Of a DNA stretch of 60,388 nucleotides, positions 47,947-56,943 are shown piece by piece (the first letter of the stretch is position 1; every line of letters starts with the position of its first letter). Source of the stretch: an uncultured Oscillospiraceae bacterium (GTDB lineage: Bacteria > Bacillota > Clostridia > Oscillospirales > Oscillospiraceae). The stretch covers positions 1 through 60,388 of the forward strand of contig CANRHH010000013.1 in assembly GCA_947630375.1 (NCBI GenBank), written 5' to 3'. Below the pieces are notes generated by a model. The model saw nothing but the letters and a program-made list of their open reading frames with translations. It made no database searches and was not told the DNA's origin. Made by a program: the position numbers and the translations under genes.

Positions 47947-49965
47947 ATGGGCGGTAGAGAGTGGAAAATCCCATATGCGCGGCCGGAGGTGCCGGAGGAG
48001 CTGACAAAGGCGGGCTTCGGTCCGCTGCTGGCGGCTGTTCTGGCCCTGCGGGGCGTGCGCACGGAAAAAGCCGCCCGGGAGCTGCTCTCCGGCGGGGCGG
48101 AGACCCTGCATGACCCGCTGCTCATGACCGGCATGGTCCAGGCCCGGGACCGGATCCGCCGGGCAATCCGGGACCGGGAGACCGTGGCCGTCTTCGGGGA
48201 TTACGACGTGGACGGCATCACCTCCACTTGTCTGGTGACGGAGTATCTCCGCTCCAAGGGCCTGACCTGCTACGGCTATATCCCGGACCGGAACAACGAG
48301 GGCTACGGCCTCAACTGCGGCGCGCTGGACACGCTGCAGGGCAAAGGGGCCAGCCTGATCATCACCGTGGACTGCGGCATCACCGCCGTGGAGGAGGCGG
48401 AGTACGCCCGCTCTTTAGGGCTGGATCTGATCATTACCGACCATCACCGCTGCGGCGGCGGGGCGCTGCCCCGGGCTGTGGCTGTGATCGATTTTTTACA
48501 GGCAGGGGACCAATATCCCAATAAATTCCTGGCGGGCGTCGGCGTGGCGCTGAAGTTGATCTGCGCCTGCGAAGGGGACCAGGAGGCGGTGCTGGAGCGC
48601 TACGCGGACCTGGCCGCCATCGGCACAGTGGCGGACGTGATGCCCTTGGTGGACGAGAACCGCTACTTGGTGCGCCGGGGGCTGGAGCAGCTGTCCAAAG
48701 CCCCCCGGCCCGGCGTGGCCGCCGTTTTCCGGGAGGCCTCCATCCATACCGACAAGCTCAGCGCTTCCACCCTGGGCTTCAGTTTGGCCCCCCGGCTCAA
48801 CGCCGCCGGCCGTCTGGGCAGCCCGGACACGGCCGCCCGGCTCCTCATGAGCCGCAGCGAGACGGAGGCCGCCGCCCTGGCCGGGCAGCTGTGCGAGCTG
48901 AACCGCCGCCGGCAGAGCATCGAGACGGAGATCTGGCAGCAGGCCGCCGCCCGGATGCCGGAGCTGGAGCCGGACGCCCCCATCGTCCTGGCCGACGAGA
49001 GCTGGCACCAGGGGGTCATCGGCATTGCGGCCTCCCGTCTGGCGGAGCAGTACGCCCTGCCGGCGGTGATGATCTGCCTCAACGGGGAGCAGGGCAAGGG
49101 CTCCTGCCGCAGCTATGGGGATTTCAACATCTTTGAGGCCCTCTCCGCCTGCTCGGAGCATTTGCTGGGTTTCGGGGGCCACGCCCTGGCCGCGGGGCTG
49201 AGCATCAGCGCGGACAAGGTGGAGGATTTCCGCCGGGCGCTGACCGCCTATTACCGGGCCAACCGGCCCAAGGAGCGCCCCGCCGTCAGCGGGGATCTGC
49301 TGATCAACGACCCGGCCATGCTCACGCTGGAAAATGTGCGCTCGCTGGACCTGCTGGAGCCCTACGGCAACGCCAACCCCAAGCCGGTGCTGTTTTTGAG
49401 CGGCGTGCTGCTGGAGTCCGCCGCCGCGGTGGGCGGCGGGCGGCATCTGCGCGTGCGCGTGCGGCTGGGGCGGGAGAGCTTGGAGGGCATCTTCTTCTCC
49501 CACACTGCGGAGGAATTGGGGCTCCGGGAGGGCCGTCTGGCCGATCTGGCCTTTACCCCCCAGGTGAACGAGTTTCGGGGGCACGAGTCGGTGCAGCTGC
49601 TGCTGTGCGCCGCCCGGCCCCATGACCCGCTGGAGCTGTGCCGCGCGCTCCTGGCCGGGGACGAAAGCGTCCTCTGGGCCGCCGCGCCCTACTGCCCGGA
49701 GCGGGCGGATTTCGTGCGGGTCTGGCGGGAGATGGGCAAGGACTTCGCCTTAGCGGAGGAGCCGGAGGCCCTGCTGAAGCAGCGGCCCGCCGGCATGGAG
49801 GCGGAGAAATTCTGCCTGTGCCTGATGGCCTTTTTGGAGACGGGGCTTTTGCGGAGCCCCGGCGGCGGCATCTACGGGGCCCGGCCCGCCGCCATCCAGG
49901 GCAAGGCCGATCTGGAGGCCACCAGGCTGATGCGCCGCCTGCGGGCCCTGCGCCCCGGCGGATAA
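47947..49965 (+). CDS. recJ: single-stranded-DNA-specific exonuclease RecJ
   Basis: A 5'-3' ssDNA exonuclease in recombination and repair, 672 residues. DHH-family motifs: D85-Y-D-V-D-G90 (metal binding), ITVDCGIT, the D165-H-H167 triad, then the DHHA1 motif GFGGHALAAG and an OB-fold region. The protein ends with a 120-residue C-terminal domain (LLAGDESVLWAAAPYCPERADF onward), seen in the longer Firmicute RecJ. I prefer ATG 47947; the in-frame GTG at 47917 would be 10 bases from the predicted transcript start. rel follows after 61 bp. Confidence 0.93.
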   Translation: MGGREWKIPYARPEVPEELTKAGFGPLLAAVLALRGVRTEKAARELLSGGAETLHDPLLMTGMVQARDRIRRAIRDRETVAVFGDYDVDGITSTCLVTEYLRSKGLTCYGYIPDRNNEGYGLNCGALDTLQGKGASLIITVDCGITAVEEAEYARSLGLDLIITDHHRCGGGALPRAVAVIDFLQAGDQYPNKFLAGVGVALKLICACEGDQEAVLERYADLAAIGTVADVMPLVDENRYLVRRGLEQLSKAPRPGVAAVFREASIHTDKLSASTLGFSLAPRLNAAGRLGSPDTAARLLMSRSETEAAALAGQLCELNRRRQSIETEIWQQAAARMPELEPDAPIVLADESWHQGVIGIAASRLAEQYALPAVMICLNGEQGKGSCRSYGDFNIFEALSACSEHLLGFGGHALAAGLSISADKVEDFRRALTAYYRANRPKERPAVSGDLLINDPAMLTLENVRSLDLLEPYGNANPKPVLFLSGVLLESAAAVGGGRHLRVRVRLGRESLEGIFFSHTAEELGLREGRLADLAFTPQVNEFRGHESVQLLLCAARPHDPLELCRALLAGDESVLWAAAPYCPERADFVRVWREMGKDFALAEEPEALLKQRPAGMEAEKFCLCLMAFLETGLLRSPGGGIYGARPAAIQGKADLEATRLMRRLRALRPGG

Positions 49966-50026
49966 AAACGAAAAAGAAAGACGATGCTGTTTCTTGCGGC
50001 GGAATGCGCCGGTCAGGAGGCTTTGT

Positions 50027-52285
50027 ATGTCTGAAGCTGAAGTGAAACAAGAGAAGATCTCCGTTCCCGGGCCGGAACTGCCGGATCCGGACCAGCTCTA
50101 TGCCCGGCTGGAGGAGAAGCTGCGGGACTCGGGCCACAATATGGATCTGGGCCGGGTCCGGGCCGCCTATGAGATGGCCCGGTCCGCCCACGAGGGCCAG
50201 AAGCGGATGGACGGCTCCCCTTATGTGACCCACTGCATCGCCGCGGCGGATATCTGCGCGGACATGGGCCTGGATGAGGACTCCATTGTGGCGGCCCTGC
50301 TCCATGACGTGATCGAGGACACCAAGCTGACCCATGAGGACATCGCCAAGGCCTTCGGCGCTCCGGTGGCGGACATCGTGGAGGGCGTCACCAAGCTGAC
50401 CCGGGTCCAGTACACCAGCAAGGAAGACGAGCAGATGGAGAACCTGCGCAAGATGCTCATGGCCATGGCCAAGGACATCCGGGTCATCCTCATCAAGATC
50501 GCCGACCGGCTGCACAACATGCGCACCATGAACTACCAGACCGCCGAGAAGCAGCGGGCCAAGAGCTTGGAGACCATGGAGATCTACGCCCCCATCGCCC
50601 ACCGGCTGGGTATGCAGCGGGCCAAGTGGGAGCTGGAGGACCTGTCCCTGCAGTATCTGGATCCGGCCGGCTACCGGGAGATCACCAAGACCCTGGAAGA
50701 GAAGATGCCCGTCCTGGAGGAGTTCATGTCCGGTATGAAGGAGAAGATCCAGAAGCGCATGGACGAAAACGGCATCCGCTCCACCGTTACCTGCCGCATC
50801 AAGCACGTATACAGCATCTACCGGAAGATGTACGCCCAGAAGCTGGATATCACCGGCATTTTCGACCTGTGCGCCTTCCGGGTGATCGTGGACACCATCC
50901 CGGACTGCTATAACGTCTTAGGCATCATCCACGATATGTTCAAGCCCGTGCCGGGCCGTTTCAAAGACTATATCTCCACCCCCAAGCCCAACATGTACCA
51001 GAGCGTGCACACCACGGTCATCGGCTCCGAGGGCATCCCCTTCGAGGTGCAGATCCGCACCTGGGACATGCACCACACCGCCGAGTACGGCATCGCGGCC
51101 CACTGGAAGTACAAGATGCGGGACGGGGGCCAGGCCCTGCGCAGCGGGGATGAGGACAAATTTGCCTGGGTCCGCCGCCTGCTGGAGAGCCAGCAGGAGT
51201 CGGACGCCCAGGACTTTTTCCACAACCTGAAGATCGACATGTTTGCCGACGAGGTGTTCGTGTTCTCCCCCAAGGGGGACGTGATCAACCTGCCCGCCGG
51301 CGCCACGCCCATCGACTTTGCCTACAGCATCCACTCGGACGTGGGCAACCACATGGTAGGGGCCAAGGTCAACGGCCGCATCGTCACCTATGACTATATC
51401 CTCCAGAACGGGGACATCGTGGAGATCCGCACCTCCCGCTCCGCCCCCGGCCCCAGCCGGGACTGGCTGAACGTGGCCAAGAGCGGCTCCGCCCGGACCA
51501 AGATCAAGCAGTGGTACAAGAAGGAGCGCCGGGAGGAGAACATCCTCCGGGGCCGGAGCATGCTGGAGGAGGAGCTCAAGCACAACGGCGTGACCATGGA
51601 TGAGGCCCTGGCGGAGGAGATCGTCTCCCCGCTGCTCAAGCGCCTGTCCTTCCAGACGGTGGACGATCTGTTTGCCGCCATCGGCTACGGCGGCGTCACC
51701 GTGACCCGGGTGGCCAACCGGCTCCGGGACGAGGTGAAGAGCGCCAACGCGGAGAAGCGCTCCGTGCTGGATAAGGTGTCCGAGGCCGCCGAGCGGCGGG
51801 AACAGCAGGCCAAGAAGGAGGGCAAGGCGGTCCACGGCATCTTAGTGGCCGGGCTGGACAACTGCCTGGTGAAGTTCTCCCGCTGCTGCACCCCCGTGCC
51901 CGGGGACGATATCATCGGCTTTATCACCCGGGGGCAGGGCGTCTCCATCCACCGGCGGGACTGCGCCAACTACCTCCAGCGCCTCCATGACCCGGAGAAC
52001 GAGGGCCGCTGGATCCAGGTCTCCTGGGCCAAGGAGATCACCGACAGCTATGTGACCACCATCACCATCGCCTCCAAGGACCGGTCCGGCCTGGTGATGG
52101 ACATCGCCACGGTGCTCAACGCCCTCAACGCCAAGGTGCGCACCCTGTCCTCCCGGGAGACCGGGGCCGGCCTGGCCCTGACGGTAGTGACCTTGGAGGT
52201 CAAAAGCGCCGGGGAGCTGCGCTATATCATGAGCCGCCTGGCGGGAGTCAACGGCGTGTCCAGCGTGCTCCGCAACGGGCATTGA
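50027..52285 (+). CDS. relA: bifunctional (p)ppGpp synthetase/hydrolase Rel
   Basis: The long RSH alarmone enzyme, 752 residues. The N-terminal HD hydrolase has H93-D94 (LLHDVIEDT) and YVTHCIAAA. The synthetase domain has R311-F-K-D-Y315 (the RxKD class of bifunctional Rel) and EVQIRT. Next come the TGS domain (VFVFSPKGDVINLPAGATPIDFAYSIH), a helical and Cys-containing region (SRCCTPVPGDDIIGF), and a C-terminal ACT domain. Both catalytic sites look intact. The start is ATG 50027 with CAGGAGG six bases upstream. dtd and an MBL hydrolase follow, the usual Firmicute order. Confidence 0.97.
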   Translation: MSEAEVKQEKISVPGPELPDPDQLYARLEEKLRDSGHNMDLGRVRAAYEMARSAHEGQKRMDGSPYVTHCIAAADICADMGLDEDSIVAALLHDVIEDTKLTHEDIAKAFGAPVADIVEGVTKLTRVQYTSKEDEQMENLRKMLMAMAKDIRVILIKIADRLHNMRTMNYQTAEKQRAKSLETMEIYAPIAHRLGMQRAKWELEDLSLQYLDPAGYREITKTLEEKMPVLEEFMSGMKEKIQKRMDENGIRSTVTCRIKHVYSIYRKMYAQKLDITGIFDLCAFRVIVDTIPDCYNVLGIIHDMFKPVPGRFKDYISTPKPNMYQSVHTTVIGSEGIPFEVQIRTWDMHHTAEYGIAAHWKYKMRDGGQALRSGDEDKFAWVRRLLESQQESDAQDFFHNLKIDMFADEVFVFSPKGDVINLPAGATPIDFAYSIHSDVGNHMVGAKVNGRIVTYDYILQNGDIVEIRTSRSAPGPSRDWLNVAKSGSARTKIKQWYKKERREENILRGRSMLEEELKHNGVTMDEALAEEIVSPLLKRLSFQTVDDLFAAIGYGGVTVTRVANRLRDEVKSANAEKRSVLDKVSEAAERREQQAKKEGKAVHGILVAGLDNCLVKFSRCCTPVPGDDIIGFITRGQGVSIHRRDCANYLQRLHDPENEGRWIQVSWAKEITDSYVTTITIASKDRSGLVMDIATVLNALNAKVRTLSSRETGAGLALTVVTLEVKSAGELRYIMSRLAGVNGVSSVLRNGH

Positions 52286-52304
52286 GCGGGAAGGAGAGGA
52301 CAAG

Positions 52305-52748
52305 ATGCGGGCAGTGCTTACCCGGGTCAACTCCGCCTCCGTCACCATCGGCGGCGCCGTAAAGGGCAGCATCGGGAAGGGCTTTCTGGTGCTGCTGGGC
52401 GTCCATGAGGACGACGGGGAGGCGGAGGCCCTGAAAATGGCCGACAAGATCTGCGGCCTGCGTATTTTTACCGACGCGGACGGCAAAATGAACCTGAACC
52501 CCGCCGCCGTGGGGGCGGAGCTGCTGATCATCAGCCAGTTCACCCTCTTTGCCGACTGCCGTTCCCGCCGCCCCGGCTTTTCCAAGGCCGCCCGGCCGGA
52601 GACCGCCATCCCCCTGTACGAGCGGGTGGTGGCCGAGTGCCGCCGCCGGGGCTTCAAAACGGAGACGGGAGAATTTGGCGCGAAAATGCTGGTAGAGTCC
52701 GTCAACGACGGGCCTGTCACGATCATTCTGGATACAAAGGAGCTGTAA
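52305..52748 (+). CDS. dtd: D-aminoacyl-tRNA deacylase
   Basis: Removes D-amino acids from mischarged tRNA, 147 residues. Family motifs: the N-terminal MRAVLTRVNSASVTI, the SQFTLFADCRSRRPGFSKAA segment in which SQxT lies at the active site, and the C-terminal NDGPVTIILD (the NxGPVT-like motif). It begins 19 bp after rel, with GGAAGGAGAGG upstream. Confidence 0.97.
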   Translation: MRAVLTRVNSASVTIGGAVKGSIGKGFLVLLGVHEDDGEAEALKMADKICGLRIFTDADGKMNLNPAAVGAELLIISQFTLFADCRSRRPGFSKAARPETAIPLYERVVAECRRRGFKTETGEFGAKMLVESVNDGPVTIILDTKEL

Positions 52749-52751
52749 GCC

Positions 52752-53363
52752 ATGCTGATCAAAACCCTGACCCTGGGCCAGTGGGAGACCAACTGCTATG
52801 TGGTGTCCGACGAGGCGAGCCTGGACTGCGCGGTGATCGACCCGGGGGATGAGAGCAACACCGTTTTAGATTACCTGGAGGCCAACCGGCTCCGCTGCCG
52901 GGCCATTTTCCTCACCCACGGGCACTTTGACCATGTGGGCGCGGTGCAGGCGGTGGCGGAGGAGACCGGGGCCACGGTGTACATGCACCGGGCCGACGAC
53001 CGGCGTTCCGGCAACCCGCTGCACTTCCCTTATGCCCTGCCCGAGGGCGGCGTATATTACAAGGAGGGGGACTGCGTCCAGGTGGGGAGCCTGCGCTTTG
53101 AAGTGCTGGAGACCCCGGGGCACACCCCCGGCGGCGTGACCCTCCGCTGCGAAAACGCCCTCTTCACCGGGGACACCCTGTTTAAAGGCAGCTGCGGGCG
53201 GACGGATCTGCCCGGCGGGGACATGCTCCAGGAGCTCTCGTCCCTGAAAAAGCTCTGCGCCCTGCCGGGGGACTATGAGGTCTACCCCGGCCATATGGAC
53301 AGCAGCACCTTAGAGCGGGAGCGGATGTTCAATTACTACTGCCGCGCCGCCATGAACAACTGA
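52752..53363 (+). CDS. MBL-fold metallo-hydrolase (glyoxalase II-like)
   Basis: A 203-residue metallo-beta-lactamase-fold hydrolase. The metal motif THGHFDHVG (HxHxDH) lies at about residues 55-63. Further ligands are the His in TPGHTPGG, the Asp in FTGDTLFKGSCGRTD, and the final His in YPGHMDSST. It resembles short hydroxyacylglutathione-hydrolase-like proteins that are regularly found after rel-dtd in Firmicutes. The real substrate is unknown. A 21-bp terminator stem follows. Confidence 0.94.
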   Translation: MLIKTLTLGQWETNCYVVSDEASLDCAVIDPGDESNTVLDYLEANRLRCRAIFLTHGHFDHVGAVQAVAEETGATVYMHRADDRRSGNPLHFPYALPEGGVYYKEGDCVQVGSLRFEVLETPGHTPGGVTLRCENALFTGDTLFKGSCGRTDLPGGDMLQELSSLKKLCALPGDYEVYPGHMDSSTLERERMFNYYCRAAMNN

Positions 53364-53376
53364 GCGGCCAAAACCG

Positions 53377-53424
53377 AAAAAAGGCGTCCGCCCGGTCTGA
53401 AAGGACCGGGCGGACGCCTTTTTT
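53377..53424. terminator. very strong intrinsic terminator
   Basis: A 21-bp perfect stem (53377-53397 with 53404-53424), loop TGAAAG, ending in T6. Ends the rel-dtd-MBL transcript. Confidence 0.95.
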
Positions 53425-53433
53425 AATAAAACA

Positions 53434-53476
53434 CAAACAAAATTTAAAAACGACGCAAACATACGCGGCCTACAAT
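53434..53476 (+). promoter_or_regulatory. upstream motif and -10 box of small membrane protein gene
   Basis: CAAACAAAATTTAAAAA (53434-53450) and TACAAT (53471-53476) with no good -35. The same CAAACAAAA motif occurs before the response regulator gene (54244), one helical turn closer to its -10. Confidence 0.45.
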
Positions 53477-53520
53477 GGATCCAGAAAGCGAGAGATCGCA
53501 AAAAAAGGAGGACATGTACC

Positions 53521-53889
53521 GTGAAGAAAAAAGATTTTGTGACGCTTCTGCTGAGCGTGGTCGGCGGGATCCTGTTTGCCCTGGGCATGTGCATGGCGCT
53601 GCTGCCGGAATGGAATGCCCGGATCCCCGGCGTGGTGCTGGGCGCGGCCGGCGCGGCGGTGCTGCTGGCCATGGTGCTCGTCCGCAGAAAAATGGACGGC
53701 AAGCCCGCCATCGTCTTTAACGGCAAAACCGTCGGCGCGACCCTTCTCGGCATTTTCGGGGCCGTGGTGTTCGGCATGGGGATGTGCCTGGTCATGGTGT
53801 GGGACAAGCTGATCTTAGGGGTGCTGGTTGGCGTAGCCGGGATCCTCCTGCTGCTGTGCCTCATCCCCATCTGCAAGGGACTGAAATAA
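53521..53889 (+). CDS. small four-helix membrane protein
   Basis: A 122-residue protein I do not recognise. It consists of two similar hairpins of membrane helices (TLLLSVVGGILFALGMCMALL and GVVLGAAGAAVLLAMVLV; then TLLGIFGAVVFGMGMCLVMV and ILGVLVGVAGILLLLCLIP), each containing GMC and thus looking like an internal duplication. The start is GTG 53521 after AAGGAGG. The 127-residue protein at 56944 has the same LGVGMC-type helix, suggesting they are related. It heads a two-gene unit with the hendecad protein. Confidence 0.7.
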   Translation: MKKKDFVTLLLSVVGGILFALGMCMALLPEWNARIPGVVLGAAGAAVLLAMVLVRRKMDGKPAIVFNGKTVGATLLGIFGAVVFGMGMCLVMVWDKLILGVLVGVAGILLLLCLIPICKGLK

Positions 53890-53907
53890 GGAACGGAGGG
53901 CTTTAAA

Positions 53908-54168
53908 ATGGCAGATCAAAAAGTCCGGAAGGCCAATGAGGAGATCGCCGGCGCGGTTGCCGGCGGTTACAGGAAGATCGAGGAAGGGGTCGTTGGCGGG
54001 TACAAGAAGATCGAGGACGGCGTGACCGGCGCTTTCAAAAAGGTGGAGGATCGCTTTGTCGGAAAATTCCTGACCCGCCAGGGGGAAACCGTAGAGGAGG
54101 CGGAAAAGCGCCTCGCCGAAGAACAAAAAGCGCGCGAAGAGGCGGCAAAAAACGCCGGAAACCCCTGA
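53908..54168 (+). CDS. small amphipathic protein with 11-residue repeats
   Basis: An 86-residue protein without membrane helix. Residues 16-48 are three tandem 11-mers of the pattern xVxG(G/A)(Y/F)(K/R)K(I/V)E(E/D), with a partial fourth to residue 55. The C-terminus is a charged helix (EEAEKRLAEEQKAREEAAK). Such hendecads form amphipathic helices that lie on membranes, as in synuclein-, apolipoprotein- and LEA-like proteins. Function is unknown. It has a GGAGG site, and a GC-rich terminator follows. It lies directly upstream of the two-component system. Confidence 0.7.
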   Translation: MADQKVRKANEEIAGAVAGGYRKIEEGVVGGYKKIEDGVTGAFKKVEDRFVGKFLTRQGETVEEAEKRLAEEQKAREEAAKNAGNP

Positions 54169-54172
54169 GTCC

Positions 54173-54209
54173 TTTCGGCCCGCCCGGGCAAAACCGGCGC
54201 GGGCCGAAA
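54173..54209 (+). terminator. terminator after hendecad protein
   Basis: Stem TTTCGGCCCGC (54173-54183) with GCGGGCCGAAA (54199-54209), then AATTTT. Separates the small-protein pair from the two-component genes. Confidence 0.7.
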
Positions 54210-54243
54210 AATTTTCCCGAAAAAGCCCCGCCGGGGCAAAACG

Positions 54244-54275
54244 CAAACAAAACCTTAACATTTGCGTGCTATCAT
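54244..54275 (+). promoter_or_regulatory. upstream motif and -10 box of response regulator gene
   Basis: CAAACAAAACCTTAACA (54244-54260) and TATCAT (54270-54275). ACGCAAA (54241) and TTTGCGT (54261) also form an inverted repeat. There is no consensus -35, so activation by a regulator is plausible. Confidence 0.45.
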
Positions 54276-54298
54276 GAGAAAAAAAGGGGGGCTGCGCC

Positions 54299-54970
54299 GT
54301 GTTCAAAATATTGGTCGTAGAGGATGACCGGGACTTAAACCGCACGGTCTGTTCGTTTCTGACGCAAAACGGGTATGAAGCGGCGGGCTGCCTGAGCGCC
54401 GGCGAGGCCTACGACGCCCTGTACGAAAATACCTTTGACCTGATCGTCTCCGACATCATGATGCCGAAGATCGATGGGTTCGAGTTCGCAAAAACCGTCC
54501 GCTCCCTGAATGAGGAGATCCCGATCCTGTTTATGACGGCCCGGGACGATTTCGCGTCCAAACAAAAGGGGTACCGGATCGGCATCGACGACTATATGGT
54601 CAAGCCCATCGACCTGGACGAGCTGTTTTTGCGGATCGGGGCGCTGCTGCGGCGCGCGAAGATCGCCAGCTCCCACAGGCTGGAGATCGGCAGGCTGCGG
54701 CTGGATATGGACGAGCGCACGGCGGTCTACGACGGGCAGGGGATCCCCCTGACGGTCCGGGAGTTCAACATCCTCTATAAGCTCCTGTCCTATCCGGGCA
54801 AGACCTTCACCCGGGGCCAACTGATGGACGAGTTCTGGGATGTGGACACCAACACCGCGCCCCGGGCGGTGGATGTGTATATGACCAAGCTCCGCAGCAA
54901 ATTTGAGGGCTGCGGGGAGTTTGAGATCAGGACGGTCCACGGACTGGGCTATAAGGCGGTGATCCTGTGA
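54299..54970 (+). CDS. OmpR-family response regulator
   Basis: A 223-residue two-component regulator. The receiver domain (1-115) has the acidic pocket EDD (8-10), phosphoacceptor Asp52 (SDIMMP) and Lys in YMVKPID. The C-terminal winged-helix DNA-binding domain (about 125-222) includes VREFNILYKLLSYPGKTFT and the closing VHGLGYKAV. The start is GTG 54299 with a GGGGGG-type site. The stop overlaps the kinase GTG (GTGA). It probably controls the flanking membrane-protein genes. Confidence 0.95.
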   Translation: MFKILVVEDDRDLNRTVCSFLTQNGYEAAGCLSAGEAYDALYENTFDLIVSDIMMPKIDGFEFAKTVRSLNEEIPILFMTARDDFASKQKGYRIGIDDYMVKPIDLDELFLRIGALLRRAKIASSHRLEIGRLRLDMDERTAVYDGQGIPLTVREFNILYKLLSYPGKTFTRGQLMDEFWDVDTNTAPRAVDVYMTKLRSKFEGCGEFEIRTVHGLGYKAVIL

Positions 54971-56067
54971 AAGAGAGCACGAAAGGGCGGCGGTTTCTGT
55001 TTTCCCTGCGCAGCTATACGTCTTTTTTCCTGCTGATGTCCTTCGTGATCACCTGTTGTATGGTCCTTTTTCTAAAGACGCTTCAGCAGTCGCTGGGCAT
55101 CCGCTTCACCGAGGAGAATATTCGCGCGGCCGCGGTGGTCACCTTCGGCAATGTGCTGTTTCTTAGCCTGCTGTGCACGGTGATCGACGAGGTGCGCCGC
55201 CGCCTGCTGGTGGACCGGCCGGTGCGGCGGATCGTGCAGGGGGCCTCCCGGCTGATGCAGGGGGACTTCTCCGCGCGCATAGAGCCCTGGCACGGGCTGG
55301 ATGACCGGGCCGGCTTCGATACGATCATCGACTACTTTAACCGCCTGGCGGAGGAGCTCTCCGGCGTGGAGACCCTGCGGACGGATTTTATCGCCAATGT
55401 GTCCCATGAGCTGAAAACGCCCCTGGCCGTGATCCAGAATTACGCGGACCTGCTCCAGAGCCCGGCGCTGCCCGAGGGGCAGCGTCTGGAATACGCCGCG
55501 GCGATCAAGCTGCAATCCCGCCGCCTGGCCGACCTGGTCACCAATATCCTGCGGCTGAACCGCCTGGAAAACCAGAAGATCTACCCCGAGACCCGGCGGT
55601 ACGACTTGGGGGAGCAGCTGGCGGAGTGCCTGCTGCAGTTTGAGGACAGCTGGGAGAAAAAGGGCATCCGTGTGGACGCGGATCTGGAGGAGGGCGTATC
55701 GGTGGAATCGGACCGGGAGCTTTTGGCCCTGGTCTGGAACAATCTGATCTCCAACGCGCTGAAATTTACGGACAGCGGCGGCACGGTCGCCCTGTCGCTC
55801 CGAGCCGAGGGGGAGTGGGCCGTCGTCCGGGTCTCCGACACCGGCTGCGGGATCAGCCCGGAGGTGGGCAAACACATTTTTGAAAAGTTTTACCAGGGTG
55901 AACCCTCCCACGCCACCCAGGGTAACGGCCTGGGCCTGGCCCTTGTCCGGCGGGTGGTGGAGCTGACCGGAAGCGAGATCTCCGTGGAAAGCGAAGTGGG
56001 GAAGGGCAGCAGCTTTATCGTAAAGATCCGGAGGGCGGCAGATGAAAAAGCTGAAAGCCGCTCTTAA
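54967..56067 (+). CDS. sensor histidine kinase
   Basis: A 366-residue kinase. It has two membrane helices (about 16-36 and 50-68) with a very short extracytoplasmic loop, so it probably senses the membrane itself or a partner protein. Then HAMP (VDRPVRRIVQGASRLMQGDFSAR), HisKA with His147 (NVSHELKTPL), and HATPase_c with the N box NLISNALKF, the G1 box SDTGCGI and the G2 box GNGLGLALVRR. The short-loop architecture matches intramembrane-sensing kinases, which in Firmicutes often respond to cell-wall stress. Overlaps the next membrane-protein gene by 26 bp. Confidence 0.95.
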   Translation: MKESTKGRRFLFSLRSYTSFFLLMSFVITCCMVLFLKTLQQSLGIRFTEENIRAAAVVTFGNVLFLSLLCTVIDEVRRRLLVDRPVRRIVQGASRLMQGDFSARIEPWHGLDDRAGFDTIIDYFNRLAEELSGVETLRTDFIANVSHELKTPLAVIQNYADLLQSPALPEGQRLEYAAAIKLQSRRLADLVTNILRLNRLENQKIYPETRRYDLGEQLAECLLQFEDSWEKKGIRVDADLEEGVSVESDRELLALVWNNLISNALKFTDSGGTVALSLRAEGEWAVVRVSDTGCGISPEVGKHIFEKFYQGEPSHATQGNGLGLALVRRVVELTGSEISVESEVGKGSSFIVKIRRAADEKAESRS

Positions 56068-56938
56068 AGCCGTCTTCTGCCTTCCGCCGCTGCCCACGGT
56101 GCTGCTGGCGGCCTTCGGATACGGATCTCTGTGCCTCGTGTTCGCCCGCGACATCCAGGACCCCGTATGGAGGTACGGCTCCTATCTGGCCTCCACCTAT
56201 GCGCTGATCCTTACGGTCACCGGCCTGCCGTATCTGCTCAGCCTCTTGAAAAAGGGGAAAGAGCGCGTGCTCCGCTCGCCTCTCGGGCGGAAGCTCCGCG
56301 CGACGGCGGCTGGAGAGAAATACCTGACGGACCTGCACTTTCGCAACACCGTTTCGCTCCACGTGGGGTTGACGGTCAACCTGGCCTATATCCTGGTGAA
56401 GCTGTCCGCCGGGATCTGGTACCGCTCGGCCTGGTTTCTCTCCCTGGCGGCTTACTATACCCTGCTGGCGGTGATGCGGCTGTTCCTGCTCCGGGGCGGC
56501 TCCGGGATGGACGAGGCCGCGGCCTTTCGCCGCTATCGCTTCTGCGGCTTCGTGCTGCTGCTCATGAACCAGGCTTTGGCCGGGATCGTGGTGTTCATGG
56601 TGCGGGAAAACCGGGGCTTCCGGTATCCGGGCGTGCTGATCTACGCCATGGCTCTGTACGCCTTTTACGCGGTCATTACCGCCGTGATCGACGTGGTCCG
56701 GACCCGCCGCCTGCAAAGCCCCATTCTCTCGGCGACCAAGGCCGTCAATTTAGTGGCGGCGCTGGTCTCCATCCTGGCCCTGACCACCGCCATGCTGGCC
56801 CAGTTTGGCGGCGAGGACGACCCGGCCTTTCGCCGGACAATGACCGCCGCCGTGGGCGGCGGAGTCTGCACCATCGTCATATGCATGGCCGCCTTTATGA
56901 TCTGGCGGGCCAATAAAAATCTCAAAAAACAGAGGTGA
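56042..56938 (+). CDS. polytopic membrane protein linked to two-component system
   Basis: A 298-residue protein I cannot name. It has about eight hydrophobic helices, including FGYGSLCLVFARDI, YALILTVTGLPYLLSLL, TVNLAYILVKLSAGIWY and AVNLVAALVSILALTTAMLAQF, with a conserved-looking cytoplasmic loop (RKLRATAAGEKYLTDLHFR). Such proteins occur next to OmpR-type systems in gut Clostridia, but I know of no function. It overlaps the kinase gene, so is co-translated, and could be its sensor partner or target. Confidence 0.75.
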   Translation: MKKLKAALKAVFCLPPLPTVLLAAFGYGSLCLVFARDIQDPVWRYGSYLASTYALILTVTGLPYLLSLLKKGKERVLRSPLGRKLRATAAGEKYLTDLHFRNTVSLHVGLTVNLAYILVKLSAGIWYRSAWFLSLAAYYTLLAVMRLFLLRGGSGMDEAAAFRRYRFCGFVLLLMNQALAGIVVFMVRENRGFRYPGVLIYAMALYAFYAVITAVIDVVRTRRLQSPILSATKAVNLVAALVSILALTTAMLAQFGGEDDPAFRRTMTAAVGGGVCTIVICMAAFMIWRANKNLKKQR

Positions 56939-56943
56939 CCCCT

